In this document: one piece after another, positions 41,008 through 49,615 of the stretch
Numbering within the stretch: the first letter of the stretch is position 1
Layout of the letters: each line of letters starts with the position of its first letter
From: Nocardia araoensis NBRC 100135
Lineage (GTDB): Bacteria; Actinomycetota; Actinomycetes; Mycobacteriales; Mycobacteriaceae
Assembly (NCBI RefSeq): GCF_000308435.1
Contig: NZ_BAFR01000204.1
Location: 1 to 64,000, forward strand
Direction of reading: 5' to 3'
DNA length: 64,000 nucleotides
Translations under genes and position numbers: made by a program
The notes under the pieces: generated by a model
Database searches by the model: none
Told to the model about the DNA's origin: nothing
Seen by the model: the letters and a program-made list of their open reading frames with translations, nothing else

Positions 41008-41159
41008 CCGCTTTCCCTTGCCAGCCGCCCTTGTGATTATTCCCAGTGCCCAGCGTAGCGGGTACCTACCCGCGCACCGAGAGTATTAACCAGGATCTAA
41101 CGATGACTTCAGTCACGTGATACAAATGCGGATTGAAAAATTTCATGTTTCAAATAAAA

Positions 41160-41187
41160 GAGCCCGTCACCTATTGGTGACGGGCTC
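41160..41187 (-). terminator. Rho-independent terminator after the bS22-like gene
   Basis: A 12-bp perfect stem (41160-41171 with 41176-41187) with a 4-base loop is followed on the minus strand by TTTTATTTG. This is a textbook intrinsic terminator, placed 24 bases after the stop codon of the 33-aa gene. Confidence 0.9.
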
Positions 41188-41210
41188 GCGCAGCTACCAC
41201 GCAGCGATGC

Positions 41211-41312
41211 CTACTTGCCGAGTTTGCGCCGCTGGACACGCGTGCGGCGAAGCAGCTTGCGGTGCTTCTTCTTCGACATGCGCTTGCGGCGCTTCTTGAT
41301 CACAGAACCCAT
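41211..41312 (-). CDS. bS22-like 33-aa ribosome-associated protein (AURKAIP1/COX24 domain)
   Basis: 33-aa, very basic protein whose sequence begins [19 protein letters not shown] and continues with a block of Arg/Lys. This is the Rv0500B-type peptide known as bS22 in mycobacterial ribosome structures. The ATG at 41312 is the only start. It is too short for automated calling. Its terminator follows directly. Confidence 0.95.
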
Positions 41313-41539
41313 AGGGTTGTCCTCGCGTTCTCTCTACTCGGCGCGCACGCTGCCCGTGCGCGATTGCCGGACGCCCGTCTGCCCGGGCCCCGGCCGACGG
41401 GCCGGGGTCACTCGGCAAGCCTCACGCCCCGTGTTCGCGCCGCCGGATACCACGGGGCAACGAACAGCGATGCCACCGGCGGGCGAACACGAACCGAGGA
41501 GCTATCGTACCGTCACGCCCCAGCGGTCTCGAAACCGCC

Positions 41540-41842
41540 TCATCCGGCGTCGAAATAGGACGTTTCCAGATAGTCGTGCACCGCCTTGGCGTGCACCCGG
41601 AACGATCGCCCGACGCGCACGGCGGGCAACTCGCCCGAGTGCACGAGCCGGTAGACCGTCATCTTGGACACCCGCATCAGACTCGCCACTTCGGCGACGG
41701 TGAGAAACTGGGTGCCGCCGCCGAGCACGGGTTGCCCCTGTGTCGCGGCCTCACGCTGTGCGCGGGAATTCCCCCGACCGCCCGCAGGACCGGAGCCGCC
41801 GGACGCTCCGGAATTCGCAGACATCTTGTTCGCAGACATCAT
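41540..41842 (-). CDS. BldC/excisionase-like helix-turn-helix protein (Rv0500A-like)
   Basis: 100-aa protein. A low-complexity N-terminus (about residues 1-45, Gly/Ser/Ala rich) precedes a MerR/excisionase-type winged helix: QFLTVAEVASLMRVSKMTVYRLVHSGELPAVRVGRSFRVH. It sits between proC and the bS22-like gene as in M. tuberculosis (Rv0500A). Two ATGs at 41842 and 41839 are possible starts; GGAGG lies 11 bases upstream. Target genes unknown. Confidence 0.85.
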   Translation of the reverse strand: MMSANKMSANSGASGGSGPAGGRGNSRAQREAATQGQPVLGGGTQFLTVAEVASLMRVSKMTVYRLVHSGELPAVRVGRSFRVHAKAVHDYLETSYFDAG

Positions 41843-41987
41843 TGCACCATTGACCTCCGGCACGTCCGCGCCGCCGGCTTCCCCACCGGCGGAACAGACA
41901 CGCACGTGCTCCTTGAAGCTTAGCGGGACCAGTGGTGTTACTGCGACGGGAGTGAGAAATCGGGTTTTCCGAATTTGAACAGACCGG

Positions 41988-42806
41988 TCACTCCGCTGAT
42001 GCGCCCTGTTCGGCCGACCTTTCCTTCGATGCGAAGAGGGCTTCCCAGAATGCCGAGCGTAGTCCTCCGCGCTCCAGTTCGCGGATCGCGGCCGCGGTGG
42101 TGCCCGCGGGGGAGGTCACCGCGGCGCGCAATTCCGCGGCGGTCTGGGTCGAGCTGTCCAGCAAGGCGGCCGAGCCGACCATGGTCTGCACGACGAGCTG
42201 GGTGGCCACATCCCTGGTGAGCCCGAGCCCGACGCCAGCGTCCACCATGGCCTCCACGACCAGGAAGAAGTAGGCGGGTCCCGATCCGGACACCGCGGTG
42301 ACGGCGTCCATCTGGCTCTCCGCCACGGTGACCACCTTGCCGACCGCGCCGAGCACCTCGGCCACCAGTTCCAGATGCTGCTCGCGCGCGTAGCGTCCCG
42401 GCGCGATGACGCTCATCCCCTGCCCCACCAGCATCGGCGTATTCGCCATCACTCGCACGACGGGGAACCCGGCGGGCATTTTGCCCTCCAGCCGAGCGGT
42501 CGGCACACCGGCCGCCAGCGACACCAGCACCTGATCACGGTCGCTGCCGATCTCCGCCTTGCCCAACGGCGCGAGCACGGCGTCCACGTCGCCCGGTTTC
42601 ACCGCGATCACCAGCAGATCCGCGCCGATGGCGGCATCGGCCAGATCGTCGGTGACCCGGATGCCGAAGCGGTCGGCGAGCTGATGGGCCCGTTCCCGAT
42701 GGGTCTCCACGACGACCAAGTCCTTGGTCAGCCGCCCGGACTCCAGCAATCCGGCGACCAACGCCTCCCCGATGCGCCCGCCACCGATCACGGCAATTCT
42801 CGTCAT
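41988..42806 (-). CDS. proC: Pyrroline-5-carboxylate reductase
   Basis: 272-aa Rossmann-fold enzyme that reduces 1-pyrroline-5-carboxylate to proline with NAD(P)H. The nucleotide site is AVIGGGRIGEAL (residues 5-16), followed by VRVMANTPM and the family signature VTAVSGSGPAYFFLVVEAMVDAGVGLGL. The ATG at 42806 is preceded by TAGCCT eight bases upstream, suggesting a leaderless mRNA. It is the homologue of Rv0500. Confidence 0.96.
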   Translation of the reverse strand: MTRIAVIGGGRIGEALVAGLLESGRLTKDLVVVETHRERAHQLADRFGIRVTDDLADAAIGADLLVIAVKPGDVDAVLAPLGKAEIGSDRDQVLVSLAAGVPTARLEGKMPAGFPVVRVMANTPMLVGQGMSVIAPGRYAREQHLELVAEVLGAVGKVVTVAESQMDAVTAVSGSGPAYFFLVVEAMVDAGVGLGLTRDVATQLVVQTMVGSAALLDSSTQTAAELRAAVTSPAGTTAAAIRELERGGLRSAFWEALFASKERSAEQGASAE

Positions 42807-42838
42807 GGGCCTCAAGGCTAGACGGCGCGCGGGGAGGC

Positions 42839-43726
42839 TCAGCGCTGGGGAACGAGCGCCAGCTGCCGACTCTGCGCGACGACAGCGCCGGTCGAGTCGA
42901 GCACCAGCTGGTCCTCGTCGAACATGCGCTCGCCCACCTCGTGTGTGGTGGCGATGATCCGCAGCCAGCCCGGCGCGGGCCTGCGGCGCAGGTAGGTGGT
43001 CATCTGCACGGTGGGCGCCCAGCCGAAGTGGCCGAGGTTCATCGGCACCGGCGGACTCATGTCCGCGCTCATCATGGCGAAGTACATCGCGACGTCCGGG
43101 TCCTGTTCGTCGCCAGGACGCGGACGGATCCACATCCGCAGGCGCGGCTCGCCCTTCGCGCCGGCGAGGAAGCGGGCCCACTCGCGGTCGAGATGGATGT
43201 CGGCGCCTCGGCCGACGTGGACGATGTCGCCCATCTGGGAGCCGGGCTCGTAGCCTGCGGCATCGGCGGGCGGCTCCGTCGGCATCTCGGCGTGCTCCGG
43301 CGCGTAGATCGGGTTCGCGTCGTCGAGGCGGCTGAAGGTCAGCGCCGTACGCACCAGGACGCGGCCGTCCTGCACGAGGTCGGTGTCGGCCAGGCAGATC
43401 TGGCGACCGATCTTGCGGACCCGCACCTCGTATTCGACCTCGCCGGGGTTCGGCGCGCCCAGGAAATCGGAGCTCGCGGCGACCGGCGCCATCCCGACCA
43501 GCGCGGGATCGGACGCGCGCAGCCAATTCGTCGCCGCGGCCGCACTGCCTGCGACCATCGTCCCGCCGTGCACCTTCGGGCCGATGGTCCAGATGTCGTC
43601 GATGAAACCCAGGTAGCGGCCGGTGTCCCGCGTCCTCGGCGGCGCCGGTTCCAGCGCGCACACCTGGCTGAACGGTGCGTCGGTCGTGGCCGCCGGGCCG
43701 AAGTCGGCCGTCAGCTCCGTCGTCAT
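42839..43726 (-). CDS. Thioesterase-family (hot-dog fold) protein (Rv0499-like)
   Basis: 295-aa protein with the two-hot-dog arrangement of acyl-CoA thioesterases: KVHGGTMVAGSAAAA (near residue 53) and a second half MNLGHFGWAPTVQMTTYLRR (near residue 235). No catalytic residues can be named with certainty. It lies between proC and the isomerase gene as does Rv0499. Start ATG at 43726. Confidence 0.75.
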   Translation of the reverse strand: MTTELTADFGPAATTDAPFSQVCALEPAPPRTRDTGRYLGFIDDIWTIGPKVHGGTMVAGSAAAATNWLRASDPALVGMAPVAASSDFLGAPNPGEVEYEVRVRKIGRQICLADTDLVQDGRVLVRTALTFSRLDDANPIYAPEHAEMPTEPPADAAGYEPGSQMGDIVHVGRGADIHLDREWARFLAGAKGEPRLRMWIRPRPGDEQDPDVAMYFAMMSADMSPPVPMNLGHFGWAPTVQMTTYLRRRPAPGWLRIIATTHEVGERMFDEDQLVLDSTGAVVAQSRQLALVPQR

Positions 43727-43865
43727 CCTCACTCCTGTCCTGCGTCGACCGCACCCGATGGGGTTGGGGGTGGCCGCGTGGCAACCCTGTCTGCACCGGG
43801 TTCGTACAACGTACAACGCACCCGGCGACCGAACCCACGGCCGCATACCGGAGTAGCGACGAACG

Positions 43866-44840
43866 TCACATGGGCGAGTCGGGCGAGCTGTGGCGCGCGC
43901 CCGCGGGAGTCGGCGCGACAGCCTCGGTCAGATGCTTGCGGGCGAAGGCCAGCGTGCGGTGCAACATCTCGGCGCGATCCTTGGTGGTGCGCGCGTTCTG
44001 CGTGTTGATCTCGGCGACGACCTGCCCGGTGAACCCGGCGCGAACCATGCTCGCGCACACTTCCACGCACGGCTGGGTGCCGTCGCCGGGAACGAGATGC
44101 TCGTCGTGCGCGGCGCCCCGGCCATCGGCCAGGTGCAGATGCGCCAGACCCGGGCCCATCCGGGCAGCCAGCGCCAATGGGTCGGCTCCGGCGGTGGCGG
44201 TGTGCGACAGGTCCAGGGTGTAGTGGCGGTACCCGGTGTCGGTCGGGTCGTAGGAGGGGCTGAAGGCGGTGAGCGCCGGGCCTGGGCCACCGCGGCGCTC
44301 CAGCCGTCGCACCGCGCCTTCGCGCCGGCCGAACAGCGTGTCCGCCCGCATCGGGAACATGTTCTCCACCGCCACGATCACCGGGCTGCTCTCCTCCAGC
44401 TCGGCCACCTGCGCGGCGAACCCGGCCGCATAGCGGCGCTGCCAGCGGAACGGCGGGTGCACGACCACGGTGCTCGCACCGAGCGCCTCGGCGGTGCGCA
44501 CACTGCGCTCGAGTTTGGCCACCGGATCCGAGCCCCACACCCGCTGCGAGATCAACAGGCACGGCGCGTGCAACGCGAGGACCGGAATGTCGTACCTGCG
44601 CGAATAGGCCTGCACGGTGGCGATGCTCTGGCTGGCGGGCTCGGCCCAGACCATCAGTTCGACGCCGTCGTAGCCGAGTTCGGCGGCGTAACGGAACGCG
44701 GCCTCCGTGTTCTGCGGATATACCGAAGCGGTCGACAGGCCCACCTGGATCCGCCGGGGCCGGGATGTGCCCCCGGCGTCTCCCGGCGGGCCCTCGCCCG
44801 TACGCGACCCGGTCTCGTTCGCCTGCCCGATGTTCCCCAC
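43866..44840 (-). CDS. Sugar phosphate isomerase/epimerase (xylose isomerase-like TIM barrel, Rv0498-like)
   Basis: 324-aa protein with a TIM-barrel fold: QVGLSTASVYPQ, YDGVELMVW, VHPPF and VAVENMFP are the successive metal-binding and strand motifs (Glu, His and Asp ligands). The end LVPGDGTQPC...VVAEINTQN is also typical. The enzyme substrate is unknown. The GTG at 44840 gives a normal N-terminus after a short tail; an ATG in frame is absent. The homologue is Rv0498. Confidence 0.8.
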   Translation of the reverse strand: MGNIGQANETGSRTGEGPPGDAGGTSRPRRIQVGLSTASVYPQNTEAAFRYAAELGYDGVELMVWAEPASQSIATVQAYSRRYDIPVLALHAPCLLISQRVWGSDPVAKLERSVRTAEALGASTVVVHPPFRWQRRYAAGFAAQVAELEESSPVIVAVENMFPMRADTLFGRREGAVRRLERRGGPGPALTAFSPSYDPTDTGYRHYTLDLSHTATAGADPLALAARMGPGLAHLHLADGRGAAHDEHLVPGDGTQPCVEVCASMVRAGFTGQVVAEINTQNARTTKDRAEMLHRTLAFARKHLTEAVAPTPAGARHSSPDSPM

Positions 44841-44854
44841 GACTTGCTCCCTGC

Positions 44855-46447
44855 TCAGTTCGTACTGAGAAGAAAGGCCAGCGGCCCGAGCGTGACGAAG
44901 ATGCCCACGACGACGGCGATCACAGTGCTGAGGATGTCGTCGGTCCTGCGCAGAATCCGCACGAGGGCCACCAGGCCGAGTATCACGATCATCGCCAGGG
45001 CCAGCGCCACCCAGGGAAGCATCTCCCACATGCGCTCGAAGCCCTTGAACAGCAGCATGCCCGCGACGGCGGCGCCGGTGCTCTGGCCGCCGAGGATCAT
45101 CCACTGGCGCCGGTTCTCGTCGTCCTCCGTCTTCTTGGCCGTCCGGGACCGGCGCGAGATGGCCCGGGTGAGGGCGCGAGGTTCGTCGACGAAGTCGTCT
45201 TCGTCGTCTTCGTCCTCGTCCAGCGCGATCGGCTCGTAGACGTCGGTGACGCCGTCCAATTCCGCGGCGTCGGCGGCGCGCCCGCCGCGTCTGCCCCGCC
45301 CGTTGCGTTCCGCTCCGCGTTCGGCCCGGTCGACGCCCTCGCGCAGCAGGTCGCCCGCGACCGTCTGGCCGGAGAGCAACTGCTGATCCTGGCTGGCCAG
45401 CGACCACGCGGCGGTCGGGATGCCCGCGGGTCCCGGCGCGGGCTCCTGTGGCTTGTGCCGCCGGGCGGACCAGGCCGGAAGCCCGTTCTCGCCGACGCCC
45501 TCGCGGCGGGCCGATCTTCGGTGCGCCTCCGGCTGCGGCTCGGGCGCGACCGGCCTGCTCGGCTTCGGCCTCGGATCGGGCGGCGGGGGAACCGGCAGCG
45601 GTTCGGACTCCGGGGCGAACCCGCCGGTCGACGGTGACCAGGCCGCGGTGGACGGGCCGAGGTCCTCGGCGGCTTCCGCGGCCTCCGCCGCCCTGCGCCT
45701 GGCCGCGCGACCGCCCCGCGCGCCGTTGCGCTCGGGCAGCGGGGAGCGGCCGAAGCCGGGCTCGTCGAGTTCGCCGTGGCCGTTGCGGCCCGGTTCGCCG
45801 ATTCCGCGACCGGGCAGCGGGTCCAAGCCGAACGGCTCACGGGAAGCCTCCTGCCAGGACCGTACCTCGGTGGCCTCCTCTTCCGGCTCCTCCCGCCTGC
45901 GCCTTCGCCCCGAGCGAGGGGGCGCCTCGGACCCGCCCGCCAACGAGTCGGGTGTGTACGGACCGGGCGCGACCTCGAACAGATCGGACACCGGGGTATC
46001 CGGCGACAACGGATCGTACGACGCGCCGTGCCGCGAGGAGGGCATCTCCCGGCCGGGCATGACCCGGCTCGACCACCCTTGGGGCGGATCGGCAGGCGGG
46101 TCCGGCTGCGCGTAACCGGCTAGCGGGTCGTACATCGAAATCGGGCCCGACATCGGCGAATACGACGACAGATCGGGCTGCGGCTCGGGCGAGTAGGAAA
46201 CCGGTTCCGGCGCGGGCGGATCGAACGAGGGCGGCGCGTAGGCCTGCTCCTCCGCGCCGGAGTCCGGCGCCGCGTGCGCGGAATGGCCACCGCCGTCCCG
46301 GATGACCGGCAGGTCGCCGGTCAGTTCGGCGACGGAGATGCCACGGCCACTGCGGCGGCGTCTGCCACCACCGGACGAGGCGCCGCTCTGCTGGCCGTTA
46401 CGCGCCAGCAGTTCCGCCACCGACAGCTGTTTGGAATCCTCGCTCAT
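44855..46447 (-). CDS. Membrane protein with long disordered N-terminal region (Rv0497-like)
   Basis: 530-aa protein: residues 1-430 are low-complexity, Pro/Gly/Glu/Arg-rich (several RRRR and DEDEDDEDD runs) and predicted disordered, beginning with SVAELLARNG and a second SVAELTGDLPV copy. The C-terminal 100 residues hold three membrane helices. The ATG at 46447 overlaps the ppx1 stop (ATGA). The homologue is Rv0497, function unknown. Confidence 0.8.
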   Translation of the reverse strand: MSEDSKQLSVAELLARNGQQSGASSGGGRRRRSGRGISVAELTGDLPVIRDGGGHSAHAAPDSGAEEQAYAPPSFDPPAPEPVSYSPEPQPDLSSYSPMSGPISMYDPLAGYAQPDPPADPPQGWSSRVMPGREMPSSRHGASYDPLSPDTPVSDLFEVAPGPYTPDSLAGGSEAPPRSGRRRRREEPEEEATEVRSWQEASREPFGLDPLPGRGIGEPGRNGHGELDEPGFGRSPLPERNGARGGRAARRRAAEAAEAAEDLGPSTAAWSPSTGGFAPESEPLPVPPPPDPRPKPSRPVAPEPQPEAHRRSARREGVGENGLPAWSARRHKPQEPAPGPAGIPTAAWSLASQDQQLLSGQTVAGDLLREGVDRAERGAERNGRGRRGGRAADAAELDGVTDVYEPIALDEDEDDEDDFVDEPRALTRAISRRSRTAKKTEDDENRRQWMILGGQSTGAAVAGMLLFKGFERMWEMLPWVALALAMIVILGLVALVRILRRTDDILSTVIAVVVGIFVTLGPLAFLLSTN

Positions 46448-47475
46448 GACGACACCGTCCCGATCGAGCCCGGCGAAGGCGCGCCGCCGGGCGCGGGCCG
46501 ACCGTCTCCGGCCGCCGTGCCCGCTGAGTACGTTGCTTCGGGTCCACCATTCATATCGGTATCCAGTTTGCGCAGGATCAGCCCTTCACGCAGCGCCCAC
46601 GGACAAATCTCCAAAGTATCGAGCGAAAGTGCCCGCATACTCGCCTCCGCGACCAACGCGCCGGCCACCAATTGCTGTGACCGATCGGAACTTACGCCTT
46701 CCAATTCTGCACGGTCCGCCGCCGTCATCCGCGAGATGAACGCGATCAGTTGGCGCAGGCCCGAGCTCGTGAGTGTACGACGCGCCCGCGGACCCGCCGC
46801 CGATGGCGCCGCTCCGGTCAGCCGGGCCAGGGATCGGAACGTCTTCGAAGTGCCGACGGCGAGATCGGGCCTGCCCGGCTCGAGCAGCTTTTTCGCCGGC
46901 ACCACCAGCTCGGCGTCGAGCCAGTCCCGCAGCACGGCGACGCGGCGCTTGCCCGGCGGGTCCTCGCGCAGCCATTCCCTGGTCAACCGGCCCGCGCCCA
47001 GTTGTAGAGACAGCGCGACGTCGGGTTCCTCGTCGCCGCCGTTGGTCATCTCGAGCGAGCCGCCGCCGATGTCGAGATTGAGAATGCGCCCCGCGCTCCA
47101 GCCGTACCAGCGGCGCACCGCGAGGAAGGTCAGCCGGGCCTCGTCGACGCCGGACAGCACCCGCAGGTCGACGCCCGTCGACGCGCGCACGCGGCCGAGG
47201 ACCTCGTCGGAATTGGCCGCTTCCCGCAGCGCCGAGGTGGCGAACGGCATCAGTTCGACGCATCTGGACGTCTCGGCGATGCTGGCGAATTCGGCCACGG
47301 TGTCGATCAGCCGCTGCGCGCCCGCCTCGGTGATGCGACCGGCTTGGTCGATGTTCTCCGCGAGCCGCAGAGTGGCCTTCGTCGAGCTCATCGGCAGGGG
47401 GTGACCGCCACGGTGCGCGTCCACCACGAGCAGGTGAACGGTATTGCTTCCGACATCGAGTACCCCAAGCCGCAC
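46444..47475 (-). CDS. ppx1: Exopolyphosphatase / Ppx-GppA family (Ppx1)
   Basis: 343-aa protein of the Ppx/GppA superfamily, actin-like ATPase fold. The phosphate-binding N-terminal motif is RLGVLDVGSNTVHLLVVD and the second is LNLDIGGGSLEM. It would hydrolyse short polyphosphate or (p)ppGpp-related substrates; the M. tuberculosis homologue Rv0496 is a short-chain exopolyphosphatase. GTG start at 47475; TACCGT lies six bases upstream. It is divergent from the 47541 gene. Confidence 0.92.
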   Translation of the reverse strand: MRLGVLDVGSNTVHLLVVDAHRGGHPLPMSSTKATLRLAENIDQAGRITEAGAQRLIDTVAEFASIAETSRCVELMPFATSALREAANSDEVLGRVRASTGVDLRVLSGVDEARLTFLAVRRWYGWSAGRILNLDIGGGSLEMTNGGDEEPDVALSLQLGAGRLTREWLREDPPGKRRVAVLRDWLDAELVVPAKKLLEPGRPDLAVGTSKTFRSLARLTGAAPSAAGPRARRTLTSSGLRQLIAFISRMTAADRAELEGVSSDRSQQLVAGALVAEASMRALSLDTLEICPWALREGLILRKLDTDMNGGPEATYSAGTAAGDGRPAPGGAPSPGSIGTVSS

Positions 47476-47540
47476 ATGAACACGGTACTGGGTGGTGCGG
47501 CACTTCAGCCCAGGCGACTGAACTGTTAGCGTCCTATTTC

Positions 47541-48413
47541 GTGACGGTAGGCGCATCACCGAGCAGCCCCACCCGGCCCCGACCAGCGGGGAAGATCGAC
47601 CCGGCCCCGGAAGTCGAACCCGACTTTCCCCGTGAGTGGATCGAGTTCGTAGATCCGGCAAACGACGAGCATCTGATCGTCGCCGATCTGACGTGGCTGC
47701 TGTCGCGGTGGACGTGCGTGTTCGGCACCCCCGCCTGTCAGGGCATCCTGGCCGGCCGGCCGGACGACGGCTGCTGCTCGCACGGCGCTTTCCTCTCCGA
47801 CGACGACGACCGCAAACGACTGAGCCGCGCTGTGAAGATGCTCACACCCCAGGACTGGCAGCTGCGGGACGAAGCGACCAACGCGCAGGGCAAGGTCACC
47901 AGGAGCGGCTATCTGGAACTCGACGAACTGGACGACGAGCCCGCGCTGCGCACGCGACGATTCGACGGCGCGTGCATCTTCCTCAACCGTCCCGGCTTCG
48001 CGGGCGGAATCGGCTGCGCCTTGCACTCCATGGCGCTGCGGCGCGGGATCGAGCCGCTCGAGGTGAAGCCGGACGTGTGCTGGCAGCTGCCGATCCGCCG
48101 CACCCAGGACTGGGTGGACCGGCCCGACGGCGTGCAGATCCTGCGCACCGTGATCACCGAGTACGACCGCCGCGGCTGGGGGCCGGGCGGCGCCGATCTG
48201 GACTGGTACTGCTCGGGCTCCCCCGACGCCCATGTCGGCAGCAAGCCGGTCTGGCAGTCCTACGCCCCCGAACTGACCGAACTCATCGGCGCGCCCGCCT
48301 ACGCGGAGCTGGCCAGGCACTGCAAGCGCCGGGAAGGCCTCGGCCTGATCGCCGTGCACCCGGCGACGGTGCACGCCGACCGGATGCGCGATACCGCGGA
48401 TCCGCTCGCCTGA
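47541..48413 (+). CDS. Conserved hypothetical protein (Rv0495c-like), Cys-rich
   Basis: 290-aa protein with conserved Cys/His clusters: FGTPACQGI and DDGCCSHGAF near the N-terminus, GIGCALHSMALRRG in the centre and HCKRREGLGLI at the end, which could bind a metal. Function unknown. GTG start at 47541 with TAGCGT eight bases upstream (leaderless). It is divergent from ppx1 and the same as Rv0495c in M. tuberculosis. Confidence 0.8.
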   Translation: MTVGASPSSPTRPRPAGKIDPAPEVEPDFPREWIEFVDPANDEHLIVADLTWLLSRWTCVFGTPACQGILAGRPDDGCCSHGAFLSDDDDRKRLSRAVKMLTPQDWQLRDEATNAQGKVTRSGYLELDELDDEPALRTRRFDGACIFLNRPGFAGGIGCALHSMALRRGIEPLEVKPDVCWQLPIRRTQDWVDRPDGVQILRTVITEYDRRGWGPGGADLDWYCSGSPDAHVGSKPVWQSYAPELTELIGAPAYAELARHCKRREGLGLIAVHPATVHADRMRDTADPLA

Positions 48414-48522
48414 TCGTTTGCCGACCGAGCGCTCGATCGGGTCGTCTCCGGCGGTGCGGCGCGGCGGGCGGTTCACCCCGTCGCCATGCGAGCTTCACCC
48501 GGATCGGGTTTGATGTGCCGTT

Positions 48523-48852
48523 ATGTCCAAGAAAGTTCTCACCGCGGCGACCATCGCCCTGGGCGCCGCCCTCTCGCTGACCGGAGTAGCCCACGCCGAG
48601 CCGAACGGCGACCCGCACAAGTTCTACGACTTCACCTCGGAATTCGTGTCGGCCACCGATCCGGCCGCGGTCAACGCCAAGGCCGCGGGCAAGCTCCTGA
48701 TCGCGAGCCCGTACGGCACCTCGCACACCATCGCCTGCCGCGGCACCAACACCGCCGACCTCTACGACTGCATGCAGGAAGACGATCTGGGCTGGATCAC
48801 CCTGCAGAAGAACGAGACCCCACTCGGCACCACCTGGATCTACTTGCCCTGA
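48523..48852 (+). CDS. Small secreted hypothetical protein
   Basis: 109-aa protein with a clear signal peptide (MSKKVLTAATIALGAALSLTGVAHAE, cleavage after AHA) and an 83-residue mature part with two cysteines (HTIACRGTN and YDCMQED) likely forming one disulfide. It has no known domain. A 36-base perfect palindrome follows as terminator. The gene is convergent with regX3. Confidence 0.7.
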   Translation: MSKKVLTAATIALGAALSLTGVAHAEPNGDPHKFYDFTSEFVSATDPAAVNAKAAGKLLIASPYGTSHTIACRGTNTADLYDCMQEDDLGWITLQKNETPLGTTWIYLP

Positions 48853-48867
48853 GCACCCCGCGAACCG

Positions 48868-48903
48868 AAACGGCCGAGAGCACCGCGGTGCTCTCGGCCG
48901 TTT
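48868..48903. terminator. Perfect palindromic bidirectional terminator
   Basis: 36 bases with 18-bp arms pair without a loop (the centre is ACCG/CGGT). The ends carry AAA and TTT, so it gives a U-run on both strands. It lies between the convergent secreted gene and regX3 and can stop transcription from each side. Confidence 0.9.
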
Positions 48904-48925
48904 CGCGCTCTCGCCGCGCGGACGG

Positions 48926-49615
48926 TCACGCCTCCAGTTTGTAGCCCAGTCCGCGCACGGTGACCAGGTGTTCCGGCTTGGCCGGATCCGCCTCGATCTT
49001 CGAGCGCAGCCGCTTGACGTGCACGTCGAGGGTCTTGGTGTCGCCCACGTAGTCGGCGCCCCATACCCGGTCGATCAGCTGGCCGCGGGTGAGTACACGG
49101 CCGGAGTTGCGCAGCAGGTATTCGAGCAGGTCGAACTCCTTGAGCGGCAGTGTGACCGGCTTGCCGTTCACCATCACGGTATGCCGGTCGACGTCCATCC
49201 GGACCGGACCCGCTTCCAGCACGCCGCTCTCGTTGGAGCCCTCCAGCTCGTCGCCCGCGCCGCGGCGCAGCACGGCGCGGATGCGCGCGATGAGCTCCCG
49301 GGCGGAATACGGCTTGGTGACGTAGTCGTCGGCGCCCAGCTCCAGACCGACCACCTTGTCGATCTCGCTGTCGCGCGCGGTGACCATGATCACCGGGACG
49401 CCGCTGCGGGTGCGCAATTGCTTGCACACGTCGGTGCCGCTCATGCCGGGCAGCATCAGGTCGAGCAGGACGATGTCCGCACCGGACCGGTCGAACTCGG
49501 CGAGCGCGGACGGCCCGTCACCGACGACCGTGACCTCGAAGCCCTCCTTGCGCAGCAGGAACGCGAGCGGATCGGCCAGCGACTCCTCATCCTCGACGAT
49601 CAGAACACTCGTCAT
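48926..49615 (-). CDS. regX3: Two-component response regulator RegX3
   Basis: 229-aa OmpR-type response regulator. The receiver domain has phosphorylated D52 (VLLDLMLPG) and conserved K102 region; the DNA-binding winged helix ends the protein (LKEFDLLEYLLRNSGRVLTRGQLIDRVWG...RTVRGLGYKLE-like VTVRGLGYKLEA). With SenX3 it senses phosphate limitation in mycobacteria. It overlaps senX3 by ATGA. Confidence 0.93.
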   Translation of the reverse strand: MTSVLIVEDEESLADPLAFLLRKEGFEVTVVGDGPSALAEFDRSGADIVLLDLMLPGMSGTDVCKQLRTRSGVPVIMVTARDSEIDKVVGLELGADDYVTKPYSARELIARIRAVLRRGAGDELEGSNESGVLEAGPVRMDVDRHTVMVNGKPVTLPLKEFDLLEYLLRNSGRVLTRGQLIDRVWGADYVGDTKTLDVHVKRLRSKIEADPAKPEHLVTVRGLGYKLEA